The position numbers and the translations under genes were made by a program. A DNA stretch of 64,000 nucleotides from Elymus sibiricus. Lineage: Eukaryota; Streptophyta; Magnoliopsida; Poales; Poaceae. Location of the stretch: the NCBI GenBank assembly GCA_039707655.1, contig CM077665.1, forward strand, positions 142,229,148-142,293,147, given 5' to 3'. A model generated the notes under the pieces. The model had not been told where the DNA came from. It did not search any database and was given only the letters and a program-made list of their open reading frames with translations. Shown here piece after piece: positions 34,396 to 45,678 of the stretch (position 1 is the first letter of the stretch; every line of letters begins with the position of its first letter).

Positions 34396-35166
34396 TGTCG
34401 GCGAAACGACACCTATGGGATCGCGAGGACCCCTTTTGCGATTCGGCAGGGAAGAACGTATGCACAAAGAGCAGATCCAACGATCAACACGAGGAATTTT
34501 ACCCAGGTTCGGGCCGCTGAGAAGCGTAAAATCCTACTCCTGCTTGGTTGTATTAGATGTGTTCTAACCCAAGCTCTAGGAGCGCTATGTGATGAACAGT
34601 ACACAGCTGCTACGCCTGCAGAATGGTCCAGAAGCTCCCCCCCTGTAGCTGTGCCTTGGGCCTCCTTTTATACGTTCGAAGGGATCACCAACAGTGGCGT
34701 ACAACACATGCAAGAGGTGTAAAGTAGCTACAGTGTTATCATATCTAATACTGACGGCTTAGGACAGAAACATTAAATGCTCCGTCGAGGTGTCCCTTAG
34801 CGTCTTGGGGACGGAAAAAGGGGCCGTCCCATCAGCACCGCTTAAGCCCATCCACCGCTAGCATCTGACACGCACCCAGGAGGACAACAGCTAAAAGACA
34901 AGCTGGTCGCAACGCTGGGGCGGTGACTGGGTGGCTAGGTCTTGCCGGGTGCGAGTCTTGCCGGGGCTCTGCAGGTCAGCCCAGCAAGATCTTGCCGGGC
35001 GCCTAGCTTTTGGTCTTCTATCCTCTGATCAGTGACTTGAATGCCTTCTTGAGGTTGCTGTACTTGTATCCTGCTGTCCCTCGGCAGGCCTTGCCGCTGG
35101 TGTGGCTACAACTGCCCGTGCACAAGTATGGGGTACTAAAAGGACCCAAACTTTAGTACACCGACA
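34396..35166 (-). repeat. Gypsy A 5' LTR
   Basis: Starts TGTCGGCG and ends CCGACA (plus-strand reading), followed by the TGCGT duplication at 35167-35171. The TATA box TATAAAAGG on the minus strand is at 34664-34672, and TTTACCCAGGTTCGG is at 34498-34512. Confidence 0.95.
34664..34672 (-). promoter_or_regulatory. Gypsy A promoter TATA box
   Basis: TATAAAAGG on the minus strand in the 5' LTR. Transcription would start about 30 bases downstream (toward lower coordinates) and run into gag. Confidence 0.6.
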
Positions 35167-35171
35167 TGCGT

Positions 35172-35498
35172 GATGGCCACCCCTAACACAAAGGATGTTA
35201 AGCAGAAAATTGTGTGTGATCTATAATACGAATGGAAATGTATGTTTGGGATTCACTGTGTGGGATGGTATCCACATCTCACATGATGTCTCCTAAATAC
35301 CTGTTTGTGATAGTCCTTCCAATCGCACACGACATAATTTTGCCTATCTTGTGTGACCAAGAGCAGGCATCGCCAATGGTTTTTTCGTGTCGTGTGCGAT
35401 AGACGCCCCCTATCGCCCACACATGCAAGGCGATGGTTTGAGACTACGTCATGGAAAGGGGTTAAAAACCGTTTGTATAGCAGGCGCCTTCACTAGTG
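35172..35498. repeat. Right end of the second DNA transposon
   Basis: Subterminal words GTGTGTGAT, TCGCACACGAC and TCGTGTGCGATAG are followed by the terminus GCGCCTTCACTAGTG. This continues the sequence cut at 22088 by gypsy A. Confidence 0.65.
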
Positions 35499-36913
35499 CA
35501 TAGTGACTGAAAATTTATCTGTTTACGTTGCAAGGAAGTAGGACATGGTGCTAGGGGTTGTTCAAATCAGAAGAAAGCTTGAGCGGAGTACTTTAGATTT
35601 TGGTACTGTAATAAGGAATGTAACAAATATAGTAGTGAGCACTTTTATATTCATGAGGATATGGAGTTGAATTATGTAATGAAGTCTCTGAGATTGTAAT
35701 GAATTCATGAATCAATAAAATTTAATCTATCATGATTGCATATGATGAAGTGTATGAGTTGTTGCTCTAGAAACAAAGTTCTCTGAACATTTTCGAGGAT
35801 ATGAGAAAATATGGTTTGTGCATGCATAATTACATGTCATTTTAAGTGTGGTAGTAACTGGTAAAACCACAGGATCCAAGGAAAAAAAGATTGTAATGTT
35901 AATACCAAGGAGTTTGGATAAGTGAATACAGGTAAAGGTAATGATGGACCATAACAAACTATGTGGATGACAACATTTGAATTAATTGGAATTTTGAGGA
36001 GATGAACCAACACTTTTATTGATAAACAGACCAATGGAAAGGAAAATGAGTAGAACATGTACCAAGAATAGATCTCAAGATTTCAAGGTTACCCCAAGAG
36101 CATACAACAAGAAGTTGTGATTTGATCAACAAACGTTTTCTTAGGAGGATATGAAAACCTGAGAGGTGCGAAGAAATGATAGATGTTTTGTTCAGCTTGC
36201 ATAATCAATGGATTTATCCGAACTTCGTTCGTGGACAAGAGAAATTTCCGCAATGCTTGCGAGGAAGCCCAAGTGTTAGAATACGAGATTCGCTAAACCT
36301 TATACAAGGTAAGGATTTCAGTACGACATGGCTTGGCCACCACGACGACTTACTCTTATCATTCTCTTGTCATTCGGAATGGTAAATCTGAGTGACTTAC
36401 CCATAGTAAAGAGACGACGATCTTTGAAGCTTTTATTTTAAGCCTTAGAATGGTATAATGATGACCCCTTATACATGGCAGCTGTTGCCAAACGTAGGAA
36501 TTCTACGGTGAGGATGAAGCCAAGACCCATTTCACTACAGGACAACCACGAATGGTAGACCACCATGAGATCTTTGATAGGTTATTTAGAATGATCACGA
36601 GACTTGTCAGCTAAGAAGACCCAGTAATGGAAGAACTTTATTAACGAAAGAACACCAGATTTTAAAGGAAACGTTTTGACTATAACGGAAGGGCATCAAC
36701 AAAGGATTCATTGTAAGATTTGTGAAGAGACAGATATAGCCAAGACCCAGGGGAATGGCATGACTTTGAGTAACCAGTAACTCCCATTTTGAGTGCGGTA
36801 GCATCCACACTTTGCAGGACAATGGATTTGCTAGAAGACCACCAAACCCTGACCTTTTTCTTTCTAGCCTCTTCGAATCTCAAGGACGAGATTCATTTTA
36901 AGTGTGGTAGGTT
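35499..36913 (+). pseudogene. R1 gag continuation and 3' internal tail
   Basis: At 35519-35560 a zinc knuckle reads CLRCKEVGHGARGC, fitting the R1 gag interrupted at 12930, and it stops soon after. The rest is AT-rich without supported ORFs. It ends with AAGTGTGGTAGGTT just before the LTR start, a polypurine-like tract. Confidence 0.6.
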
Positions 36914-37229
36914 TGTAACATCCCAAATTTTGGAATGTTATATTAATTAAATAAATGATTGATTGTTTGATTGAATTTGAGTGAAAATTTGAAACTTTTA
37001 AAAACTTTTGAATGAGAGGGAATAAAATGACTTTCCCCTTGCTTTTGAATTAAATTCATCCAATTCAAATCAGTGAGAGAAGATGACATGACTTCTTCAA
37101 AATAAAGGATTTGAAAACTATTGAAACTTTTGGAATCCATTTCATATTTGGTCCTATGTTAAAGTTTGAAAGAACTCAAAGATTCCATGCCCAAATTCAA
37201 AATCTTGAGAGGAGCAATATGACACTGAC
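36914..37229 (+). repeat. R1 3' LTR, 5' portion
   Basis: Begins TGTAACATCCCAAATTTTGG after a purine-rich tract, a common start for this LTR group; the LARD LTR below begins with a related TGTAACACCCC. It is cut by the next element near 37230. Confidence 0.6.
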
Positions 37230-38801
37230 CGTGCTTGAGACTGCGTCGGTATTTCCCCAAAGAGGAAGGTATGATGCAGCACAACGACGGTAAGTATTTC
37301 CCTCAGTTATGAAACCAAGGTATCAATTCGTAGAGGAAGATCACGCACCCATGTAAACAACACCTGCACACAAATAGCAAATACTTACAACCTGACGTGA
37401 AAGAGAGGTTGTCAAGCTCTCTACGGTAATAAGATAGATAAGGTAATAATAATTTTGGCAAATAGATCTCGCAAGAACACAAAATAAAATAAGTAAACAA
37501 AAAGTGCAGAAAGGTATTTTTGGGTTTTTTGGATTAATAGATCTGAAAACAAAAACGCAAAATAGTATATCAGAAAGCAATATGTTGGAAAAGTAGACCC
37601 AGGGGTCGTAGGTTTCACTAGTGGCTTCTCTCATGAGTAAAACACACGGTGGGTGAACAAATTACTATTGGGAAATTGATAGAAGATCAAATAATCATGA
37701 CGATATCGAGGCAATGATCATTATATAGGCATCATATCCAAGACAAGTAGACCGAAACGATTTTGCATCTACTTCTATTACTCCACACATCGACCACTAT
37801 CCAGCATGCATCTAGTGTATTAAGTTCATGGAGAAATGGAGTAATGCAATAAGAACGGTGACATGATGTAGACAAGATCTATTCATGTAGGAATAGACCC
37901 CATCTTGTTATCCTTAATGGCAACGATACATGCGTGTCTTGCTGCCCCTTCTGTCACTGGGAAAGAACACCGCAAGGTCGAACCCATCACAAAGCACCTC
38001 TTCCCATGGCAAGAAAAATTGATCTAGTTGGCCTAACTAAACCAAAGATTCGAAGAAGAAATACGAGGCTATAAGTAATCATGCAAATAAGAGATCAAAG
38101 TAGACTCAAATCATATTCATGGATAGAAACTGATCATGAACTCAAAATTCATCGGATCCCAACAAACACACCACAGAAGTCATTACATCAAATAGATCTC
38201 CAAGAGACCATTCTATTGAGAATCATAGAGAGAGAGGAAACCATCTAGCTACTGCCTACGGACCCATAGGTCTATGGTGGACTACTCACGCATCATCGGA
38301 GAGGCACCTATGATGAAGATGAACCGCTCCGTGATGGTGTTAGATTGGATATCGAGGTTCTAGAACTTGCGGCGGCTGGAATTGTGTTTCGTCGACTGCT
38401 TTAGGGTTTTCCAAATATTTAGGAATTTATAGGGCTAATAGTCGGTTGAGGGGGTTCCCGAGGTGGGCACCCTCCACCAGGCAGCGCCAGGGGCCTCTAG
38501 CGCGCCCTGGTGGAGGGTGGCCACTCTGGGCCCCCTCTCTTGTTGCTCTTTGGCAATCCTGGCTCTTCTGGACAATAAAAATTCTCCAAAAATTCCCGTA
38601 GCGTTTGCGCTCCGTTTGGTATTGATTTTCTGCGAAGTAAAAAAAACAAGCAAAAATAGCAACTGGCACTTTGGCACTATGTCAATAGGTTAGTCCAAAA
38701 AAATGATATAAAGTTGCTATTAAATGATTCTAAAGCATCCAAGATTGATAATATAATAGCATGGAACAATCAAAAATTATAGATACATTGGAGATGTATC
38801 A
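37230..38801 (-). repeat. LTR of a minus-strand gypsy-like element (R2)
   Basis: On the minus strand it starts TGATACATCTCCAATG at 38801 and ends near 37230 (exact end uncertain by about 15 bases). Just inside it at 38802 the minus strand reads AAGCTTGGGGATGT, a polypurine tract, so this is the 3' LTR. It contains an inverted repeat with arms at about 38466-38480 and 38505-38519 (CACCCTCCACCAGG). The LTR start is one I associate with Triticeae gypsy families, but I do not name it. Confidence 0.7.
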
Positions 38802-39736
38802 ACATCCCCAAGCTTAATTCCTACTCGTCCTCGAGTAGGTAAATGATAAAAATAGAATTTTTGATGTGGAATGCTGCCTAACATGTTCATCATATATTCT
38901 TTTCTTTGTAGCATGGACATTTGGACTTTTAGATGGTTCAAAGCAATAGTCTAGTTTTGACATGAAAACTTTAATACTCAAGCATATCAACAAGCAACCA
39001 TGTCTTTCAAAATATCAACGCTAAAGCAAGTTATCCCTAGCCCATCATGCTCAATCATTGATCCATTCACAATACACACTCAAATATTAGCTACACTTAA
39101 TGCTCAAGTACGATCATAGTGCCTCCTAGTTTGTGCTTTATAAGAGAAGACGGAGAATCAAATTGAAAAATAAAAATTGCATAAAGTAAACGACCGAGCA
39201 CACTAGATACATCATAGGCGGTTCCCAAACAGAAAATAAAGTTTATTCCTTTTTCCATCATACTTTCATTTTCCATGGCTAGCCGAATCCACGGTTGCCT
39301 TCCAAACCAGCACTTTCCAAGGAATTTATTATTTGACAACATAAAGTAAATTTTTTTCGTTTTTCATTTCGGGACTGGGCATCCCTATTACTGCCATACT
39401 CTCGTGCGATGACAAGTGAATAAACACTCATCTTGAGAATAACACATCTAGCATTGAAAAATATCAGTCGCCACCTACCATTTCATGAGCGGTACGAGCA
39501 CACAAAAAGGAAAATTTATTTTGAAATTTAGAGATGGCACATACAAATTTGCCTCGAACGGCATGGAAATACTGTATATAGGTAGGTATGGTGCACTCAT
39601 ATGGCAAAACTAGTTTTAAGGATTTTGGATGCACAAGTAGTATTTCTACTTAGTACAAGTGAAGGCTAGCAAAAGATTGAGAAGCATCCAACCAAGAAAC
39701 GAAAAGTCACATAAGCAAGCATTAAGCATAACTAAC
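38802..39736 (-). mobile_element. R2 internal 3' tail
   Basis: Non-coding AT-rich sequence adjoining the R2 3' LTR. It is cut at 39737 by the LARD insertion; the rest of R2 is not in the window. No ORF supported. Confidence 0.55.
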
Positions 39737-42700
39737 TGTCAGGACCGGTTTTCCAGGATATTAATTTCCCAGCAAATGGTCCTTGTGCTCACCAGCCCCA
39801 GGATTACTGTTAGCTGATGAGACACATTCTTGATACAGAAATTCCAAGCAAAATTACAAAATCTGAAGTACAAGACCATTATGGTCTATGAGTAAAACAA
39901 AAGGTTTCTAGTGGTTGGTGGCGGAAGCGGGTCGGGGTCATCAACGTCTATGAGACTCCATTTCCCACAGGAACAGCTGACCTGGATAACTCCTATCTTC
40001 GCGTGGCTGCCTAGGCTCCGGGGCTGTCGACATTTCGCTTCTCTCCATGCAGGAAATCTGGACAAGACAATAGCCAGGGACAAGCCAGTGAGTACTTTGA
40101 ATGTACCCGCAAACATAAAGAAAACAGGTGTAAGATAGCAGGTGGTATTCATGCACTGAAATAATGCACGATCACTTAACCAGCCACAAACTAAAATTTA
40201 TGAAGCACGCAAGCAGGTCATTCATATCAAACATGACTAAGTAATCAGAGAATAAAAATAAACCGATCGGGTGTCTGAAGCGATGCCTCGAAAGGATAAT
40301 AATATAAGGCATGCCTCAGTCGGGCGTCTGAGCAATGCCACATAAAGGGCTTACAAGGAAATTAAATAACATACATGCCGCAGTCGGACGTCTGTGCGAC
40401 ACCACATAAGGGCTTATAAGGAAATTAAATAACATGCATGCCGCAGTCGGGCGTCTGTGCGACGCCACATAAAGGGCTTATAAGGAAAATAAACACAAGC
40501 ATGCCACAGTCGGGCGTCTGAGCGACGCCACATAAAGGGCTTGTAAAGTAATAATCATGATGAATATCCAGGAGGTAGAACCATCCCAGGGATACTCAAT
40601 AATACAAATAATGTAAATGGTTAGTCCACAATAATAATAATCATAATCATCATTCGTCATACGTCATCATCAATACTCTGGTCTGAGTAGTTTTCCTCCG
40701 AAGTACGACACTAAGACCGACACTTGACCCATCCCAGACTGTAGTCCTTAACCGCGGACACGGCTATTCGAATAGATATAAACTCTGTAGAGGGTGTACT
40801 CTTTACCCACGAGTAACGGATTCCCTTAGTCCACCGGGACTAATTCCGCTTATGGTCTTTGAATTGAAAACACACCTGACCCGCACACAGCAGCTTAACT
40901 TACCGGTGCCTGGAATCACCCACGACACTCATTAAGCAAAACTCCAAGTGGGGAGGCTACAACCTCGATTAGCATGGGATCACAACATTTATACCGCGTG
41001 CAAACCAGGCGAGCTACGCCCTCGGTCACAACCGGAAACACCCATGCCCCCGGACGAAGTGACATGCCTACCAGGGGCCACTGGTATCTTTCACTATGAC
41101 CTCTCTGTACGGTGTGTGCTAAGAAAGGGGTTGACAACTTACTGAACCATACCCTGCCTGCAGCAGGGACAAGTGGTAGCACGGAACAAGTATGGGGGGT
41201 TACTGGCACAAGACTCGATCTACGGTCGACTCAGGAGGTTATGTGTTCCCTACATTATTAGCACAACAAATATATTCCACATCCTTAGATAAAATCACGA
41301 CTCATCATACCTTACCATGCCTTACTGACCATACACATCCCAACGGAATGTCAGTATCAAGCTCGTGTCTACTGAGACAGAGACTTCTCTGGATTCCTTT
41401 CGGTGGGCATGAAAGGCACAAGAGGGTGAATACTGTCACAAGCATTTTAATTCCAACAGCAAGGAATTTCCATCATGCACTCAAGAGCATGATCACAATA
41501 TCATGAAATAATGCATGCTTCAAGTCAACTCGGTGTTGTAGTCACATCAAACAACACACAACAAATATTATACCAGGGTTCAGAATGCTTGCCTTCAATG
41601 TGTAGGTAGGAAGGAGCACTCCTGAAACTTTTGAAATTTTTTATCTTCCCTCCAAATCCCTATTTGAAAATATTCTAATTAACACACAATTTAAAAACAG
41701 TACAAAAAAGTTGTTTGGAAAATTTTCAAATAAATATGAAAATAAACTAGGTGAAATTTTAGAGAGGTGGGAAAAAGAATCAATTCAATTTGATTTTTAT
41801 TTTAGAAGTTATAGCCAGTCAAAGATTGGTCAAAATTCTGATTTAAAATAAAACAGATAAAAGAAAATGTTTCAGACGAAATACGCTTTCGAGAGGGAGA
41901 GACATACTTATGGGTTTACACTTTCATTTAAGCCAGCGCGGGCCATCGCTGGGTCGCTGACAGTGGGGCCATCGGGCCCACTGGTCAGGTTTGACCAGTC
42001 GCCCGCGCCTCCTCCTTCCTCCGGCCGAGCGGAGGTGGGGCTCCGGTGACCAACGCCGGCAATTGGCGACTCCCCACGGGGCTCCGACGACGGGAAAGGT
42101 TTCACCGCAGTAGGACGATCCTCCCGGTGGTCGAGAGGGTCGCGGAGGCGAAGGGGGTCGCCGGCGGCGAGCTCCAAGGCGGGCGGTGGCTTCAGGTTGG
42201 TTTGGGATTCGGCCCTACGGTGGCTCACAGTCGAGGTTGAGGGACGGAATGGCTCTGCGGGGTCGAGGGGGAGCGGTTGGTGGCATGGGAAAGGCTCAGG
42301 AGCTCTGGCTTGGCCGGATTTCACCGGAGGGCTGCGGCGGCCGAGGCTACCGGAGGTGGGGAAGACAGCCTCCCTCAGTCGATTACTTGCTATGAGAGCT
42401 CTAGAGGGATGGCTGGACGTCGTCTAAGGGTCTGGTTGAGCTCGGGGGTCTCTATTTATAGTGTGGCGAGGCGGTTCCCGCGGCGGCCGGGATAAGAACG
42501 GCGGCCGACCGTTCCTGCGGTTGCAGGGCGACGTGGCGCTAGACGGCGAGATTGGCGGCGCGAGCGGATAGGCTCGAGCTTTTCCAGGGGCAGCTGGTGG
42601 CCGAGGGGAGGCTGGACGGCGCCGGCCATGGCAGAGATGGACGCGGACGCCGGCGTGCTTCCAAGGGGCTACAGCGGCGGCGCTGCCGGATGCTAGGAGG

Positions 42701-43730
42701 CGGTCGGGGTGACCCTGCGGGTTAGGAGGGGTCGTGGGCGTCCCTACGAGCGGGCTAGGGCCAGGGGGTTGCGGGGTAGGTGGACGCGGCGACTCGGGCA
42801 TGCGGCTGCAGTAAGCGTGCTCTGGGCGTGCACAGCAAGTGCTCGGCGAAATGCCAGGTGGATCTACTGCATATGGGGTTTAGCAGGGGTGGGTTTTAGG
42901 TAAAGGCAAAGCTATTTGACATGGTGGTTTGGTCACGGAGGCTGATTCATAATGTAAACCTATTTTCATGCCAATTCTGCTCATGCACACCAGGTGCTCG
43001 ACAGAATGCCAAGGGCATCTAGGGGGTTGTTCTAGCCACCAAACTTTTCAGGTTGAGGTCTCCCTGGATGTAGGTGATGATGGCATGGTTAGATTGGCCG
43101 AAACAAAAACTTTCTGGTACAAGTTTTGCAAAACTACAGTTCTGGACAGAATCTACATGGGTTTATTTTATGAGCATAAAATACCCTAATGATATTGATC
43201 TCCTGGACTTAAGGGTTTGGTAGGGCTTACTAATACCAGGAAAATTTCCAAGGGCATTAGGGCAATATAAATTAGGGTTGAAGTAGAAAACTTTAAACTG
43301 GACTAGAATAGAAAATAGGATGATATGCTCAAAAATTCCAAAACACAAGGCTGGGTTTTTGCATAAAAGTGATGTAGGGACATCACATGTAATCTACAAA
43401 TTTTTGTGGAATTATTAAATGAATCTATCAAATGGTTGCAGTGCAAATGAGGCTCTTAAAAAATATGAAAAAGGTCATTTTAAAGGAATTAAATTTTTGC
43501 AACATAATATAAAAATGTTTTCACTAATCATATCAAATAAAATGAAATGTTCTTGAGCAGGTACTCAAGTCCAACAATTTTATTGAAAAGATTCTACTTG
43601 GAGGGAAAATTTTATAATTCAAAGGAATGAAGTGGTTCTGAAATCCACAAAAGGTCCAAAGAAATAGAAATTTAAATTACCTGGCAAAATTTTAATTAAT
43701 AAAACATGATTAAATTTTTGGGGTGTTACA
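39737..43730 (-). repeat. LARD 3' LTR (3994 bp)
   Basis: Plus-strand reading TGTCAGGACCGG to GGGTGTTACA; on the minus strand it starts TGTAACACCCC. Positions 39737-42235 match 47151-49660 almost base for base. It holds a minisatellite (40265-40545) and GC-rich patches (41930-42900). ORFs inside it are not supported as genes. The bases next to it (43731-43760) give a polypurine tract AACGGGGGTAGTG on the minus strand. Confidence 0.9.
40265..40545. repeat. 63-bp minisatellite in the LARD LTR
   Basis: Four to five units of about 63 bases carry CAGTCGGGCGTCTG and CCACATAAAGGGCTT. The same array occurs at 47695-47975 in the other LTR with matching copy number. Confidence 0.9.
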
Positions 43731-44321
43731 ACACTACCCCCGTTAAGAAAAATCTCGTCCTCGAGATTTGCTAAGGACGGTTTCAAAAATATTATTCCTA
43801 TTACCACGTAGTAATAACATGAAAAAAAATTATCCTACTTACGTGATATGACGCGGCTACAGTGAGAGGGCAGATAATTGGTGCAACTACAGTGGACTAC
43901 TGGTGCTGCCAGAGAAATCTATGGTTGGAGAAACCGAGGAATTTCTACTTAGGGCTACGGTAAATTTAGAATTAATGAAATTCTAAATTTCCATATTATG
44001 CTGGTCGTACCCGAGTGCACAGTGCTCTCTCTGGCTGACAGGTGGACCTGGGACCCACTGTCAGTCTCTTCTTCTACCTCTGGCTCTCCTCTCTTCCTCT
44101 CTCTCGCGCGCTTTCCCGCGTTTTCTCCACCGGCAGCGTCTAGCGCGTAGGGCATCTAGGCCGTACTGTGGTAGTGCGCGGCGTGCTAGCTGCCGGCGCA
44201 GCGTGCACTCACCTCGCGGGCCAGTGCGCTGTCGGCACTGCTCGTGGATTCGCCTCCGAACACCGGCGATCGAGCGACGAGCGGCGCTGGTGGACTTCGC
44301 TCACCGTACACCGATCTCGAG
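43731..44321. other. LARD internal 3' tail and upstream region of the antisense small ORF
   Basis: Starts with the polypurine tract, then pyrimidine-rich sequence (44040-44130). No coding region seen. Confidence 0.45.
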
Positions 44322-44329
44322 CTATAAAA
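44322..44329 (+). promoter_or_regulatory. TATA box of the antisense small ORF
   Basis: CTATAAAA is followed by a pyrimidine-rich leader (44340-44400) and an ATG 109 bases downstream, like a plant promoter. It points opposite to the element's own transcription. Confidence 0.5.
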
Positions 44330-44430
44330 TGACCGCGGTGCTTCTCTCTTCTTCCTCACACCTGGCCTCGTTTCTTCTTCTTCTTCCTTCTCCTCCATTT
44401 CTGTTTGTAGGAGCTCGAGGCGAGGATCTA

Positions 44431-44592
44431 ATGGCGGAGGTGATGCCGGATTGGTACACGATCCTGATGTGTGGAGGGTTGGCGACATTGCTTGGGTTCT
44501 CGGTGCTCTTGTGCGTGATGATCCTTGATGATCGCCGTGATGCTGCTGCTCGAGTGTTAGCTCTCCGCGGCGGCGGTGATCATGAGGATTAG
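44431..44592 (+). CDS. Small membrane protein ORF, 53 residues, antisense in the LARD
   Basis: From ATG 44431 the product starts MAEVMPDWYTILMCGG, followed by a hydrophobic segment (LATLLGFSVLLCVMIL, residues about 17-32), a basic stretch (DDRRDAAARVLALRGG) and the end DHED. This reads as a single-pass membrane peptide. A longer frame upstream to 44203 is open but lies partly before the TATA box. A CAGG-like context before the ATG (TTTGTAGGAGCTC) could be a splice acceptor. No family recognised. Confidence 0.4.
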   Translation: MAEVMPDWYTILMCGGLATLLGFSVLLCVMILDDRRDAAARVLALRGGGDHED

Positions 44593-45015
44593 GTGTTGGG
44601 TGCCGGCTGCTACTGCTGTCAGTGTGCTGGACGCAATCTGCATCAGCATAATTATCCACAATTTCTCTTTCAGAAACTGTGGTGTGTTAGTGAGGTGATC
44701 AGTTACGTGCAAAATGTGTACGTGGTTTTTGCAGTTGGTGCATGTGGTCGAGTGGCTGCGGCTGTGAGCCTGCTGTCACGGTGCTGCGTGAATTTAAATC
44801 TAGGTCACGAAAAAAAAAATATGTTGCAATAGCTCAAGGAAAATCCCACCTAGAGATTTACTGAGAGCGAAAACAGTTGATCAAAAATTACAGCAGTACA
44901 AATTACTCACATACAATTGACACCAAACAATTTATTCATAGCACAATCTTTCGACATAATACACATATTGCAGTCTATAACTAAATCGCTAGGCTAACAA
45001 ACACAACATTGGCGT
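44593..45015. other. Spacer in the LARD internal region
   Basis: 3' flank shared by the small plus-strand ORF and the minus-strand ORF2. AT-rich with an A tract at 44810. No gene seen. Confidence 0.4.
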
Positions 45016-45678
45016 CTACGGTGCAAAAGAAAAATATGCGGGGTCCTGAGGAAATATCTCCGGCACTAGGACACATTCTTCCTCTTCTGGGGAGAGCGAA
45101 TGAGCTAGCCGAAGAACTTGCTGCTCCTGCTCTGGCCTCAGTGGTCTGCCAATGGCGATCTGGGGATTCATCACAGCGATATTCTGGAGGTAATCCATTA
45201 CTCGCTGGGTCAAACACTCTTGAGCGAAGACGTACTGAACAAGGTTGGCCAGCACTGGGTCTCTCTCTATTCGTCCCCCGGGAAAAGATGCTTCTTCTCC
45301 GGGTGCTGCACGGCTCGGGAAGTAATAATACCCCCTTTCGCTGGCATAGGGTACCGCGAATCAAAGGTGAGTAATCGCTTCGTAGGCAGCAACTTCTATG
45401 GCCATTTGCGGAGTTGGCATAGATTTCCCCACGAAGGAGACTTCCGTTGGGTCTTGGTTTGGGTTCACAGGAGGGATGTGTACTAATGCCCAATATTTCG
45501 AGGCGAATGGGGTGATCCTCGATTTGAACAGCTCGTACTGGGGTGGATGGGGAGAACTCATGGTACTGTGGGTAAAGTCCCACAATATTTTAACAAAACT
45601 ACCTGGGGTCGCATCTGGAGTTCTCAGATGAATTATAGGGCTCGACATGGCAAAAATGGCTGTGAGGGCTGTGCACAA
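45016..45678 (-). pseudogene. LARD ORF2: small alpha/beta domain protein, one nonsense codon
   Basis: A single reading frame of about 220 codons is interrupted by one TGA at 45361-45363. The order visible is YWALVHIPPVNPNQDP, EVSFVGKS, QMAIEVAAYEAITHL, then after the stop GYYYFPSR, DPVLANLVQYVFAQECL and an acidic tail. The same order of motifs occurs in ORF1 (46039-46833), so the two are paralogous. The strand-strand-strand-helix order with FxGxS and AIxxAAxEAIxxL recalls dsRNA-binding motifs, but this is a by-eye fold guess. No catalytic residues were evident. Confidence 0.55.

Larger units (their letters stand above)
22094..35166 (-). mobile_element. Gypsy A: complete but defective Ty3/gypsy element (Tat-like, with antisense ORF)
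   Basis: A 13.1-kb element with two LTRs (770 and 771 bp), a 5-bp TSD, PBS, PPT, gag-pol on the minus strand in the order gag, protease, RT, RNase H, integrase, and an antisense extra ORF between pol and the 3' LTR on the plus strand. That arrangement is typical of Tat-lineage gypsy elements (Grande/RIRE2 type). LTRs differ at roughly two dozen positions by eye (about 3 percent), which at the conventional grass LTR rate suggests about a million years. That age is an estimate only. Confidence 0.92.
12930..35498. mobile_element. Second DNA transposon (probably CACTA-like) carrying a B3-like gene and other ORFs
   Basis: The right end is GCGCCTTCACTAGTG at 35484-35498; read from the minus strand it starts CACTAGTGAAGGCGCC, a CACTA-like terminus. 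Both subterminal regions are rich in GTGTGCGA-type words (12930-13330; 21880-22088 plus 35172-35498). No matching CACTA terminus was found on the left, so that boundary is only approximate (12900-12960). No transposase was found, so it is non-autonomous. Without the nested gypsy element (22094-35171) it is about 9.5 kb. Cargo: pseudogene 13733-14314, ORF 14990-15688, tandem array 16270-18560, ORFs 18851-19460 and 20188-20598, and the B3-like pseudogene 20990-21647. Confidence 0.6.
10166..37229 (+). mobile_element. R1: non-autonomous LTR retrotransposon, split by nested insertions
   Basis: Pieces in order: LTR 3' portion 10166-10944; PBS 10949-10960; coiled-coil ORF 11094-11819; zinc-knuckle gag 12044-12960; gap filled by a DNA transposon; gag continuation and tail 35499-36913; LTR 5' portion 36914-37229. 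The two LTR pieces are complementary parts, which fits CACTA-1 having inserted in one LTR and another element in the other. No protease, reverse transcriptase or integrase was found, so it would depend on a partner element. Confidence 0.7.

Noticed and set aside
40265..40545. Regular 63-bp repeats suggestive of a CRISPR array
   Set aside because: Units are tandem without unique spacers, lie in an LTR of a plant retroelement and recur in the second LTR at 47695-47975.
42424..42801. Pro-rich minus-strand ORF in the LARD LTR
   Set aside because: GC-rich composition artefact within the LTR; no domain, and the corresponding part of the other LTR is missing, so no conservation test is possible.
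45009..45374. 121-residue plus-strand ORF opposite LARD ORF2
   Set aside because: The minus frame shares a domain with ORF1 and R1 ORF1, so the plus frame is a shadow.
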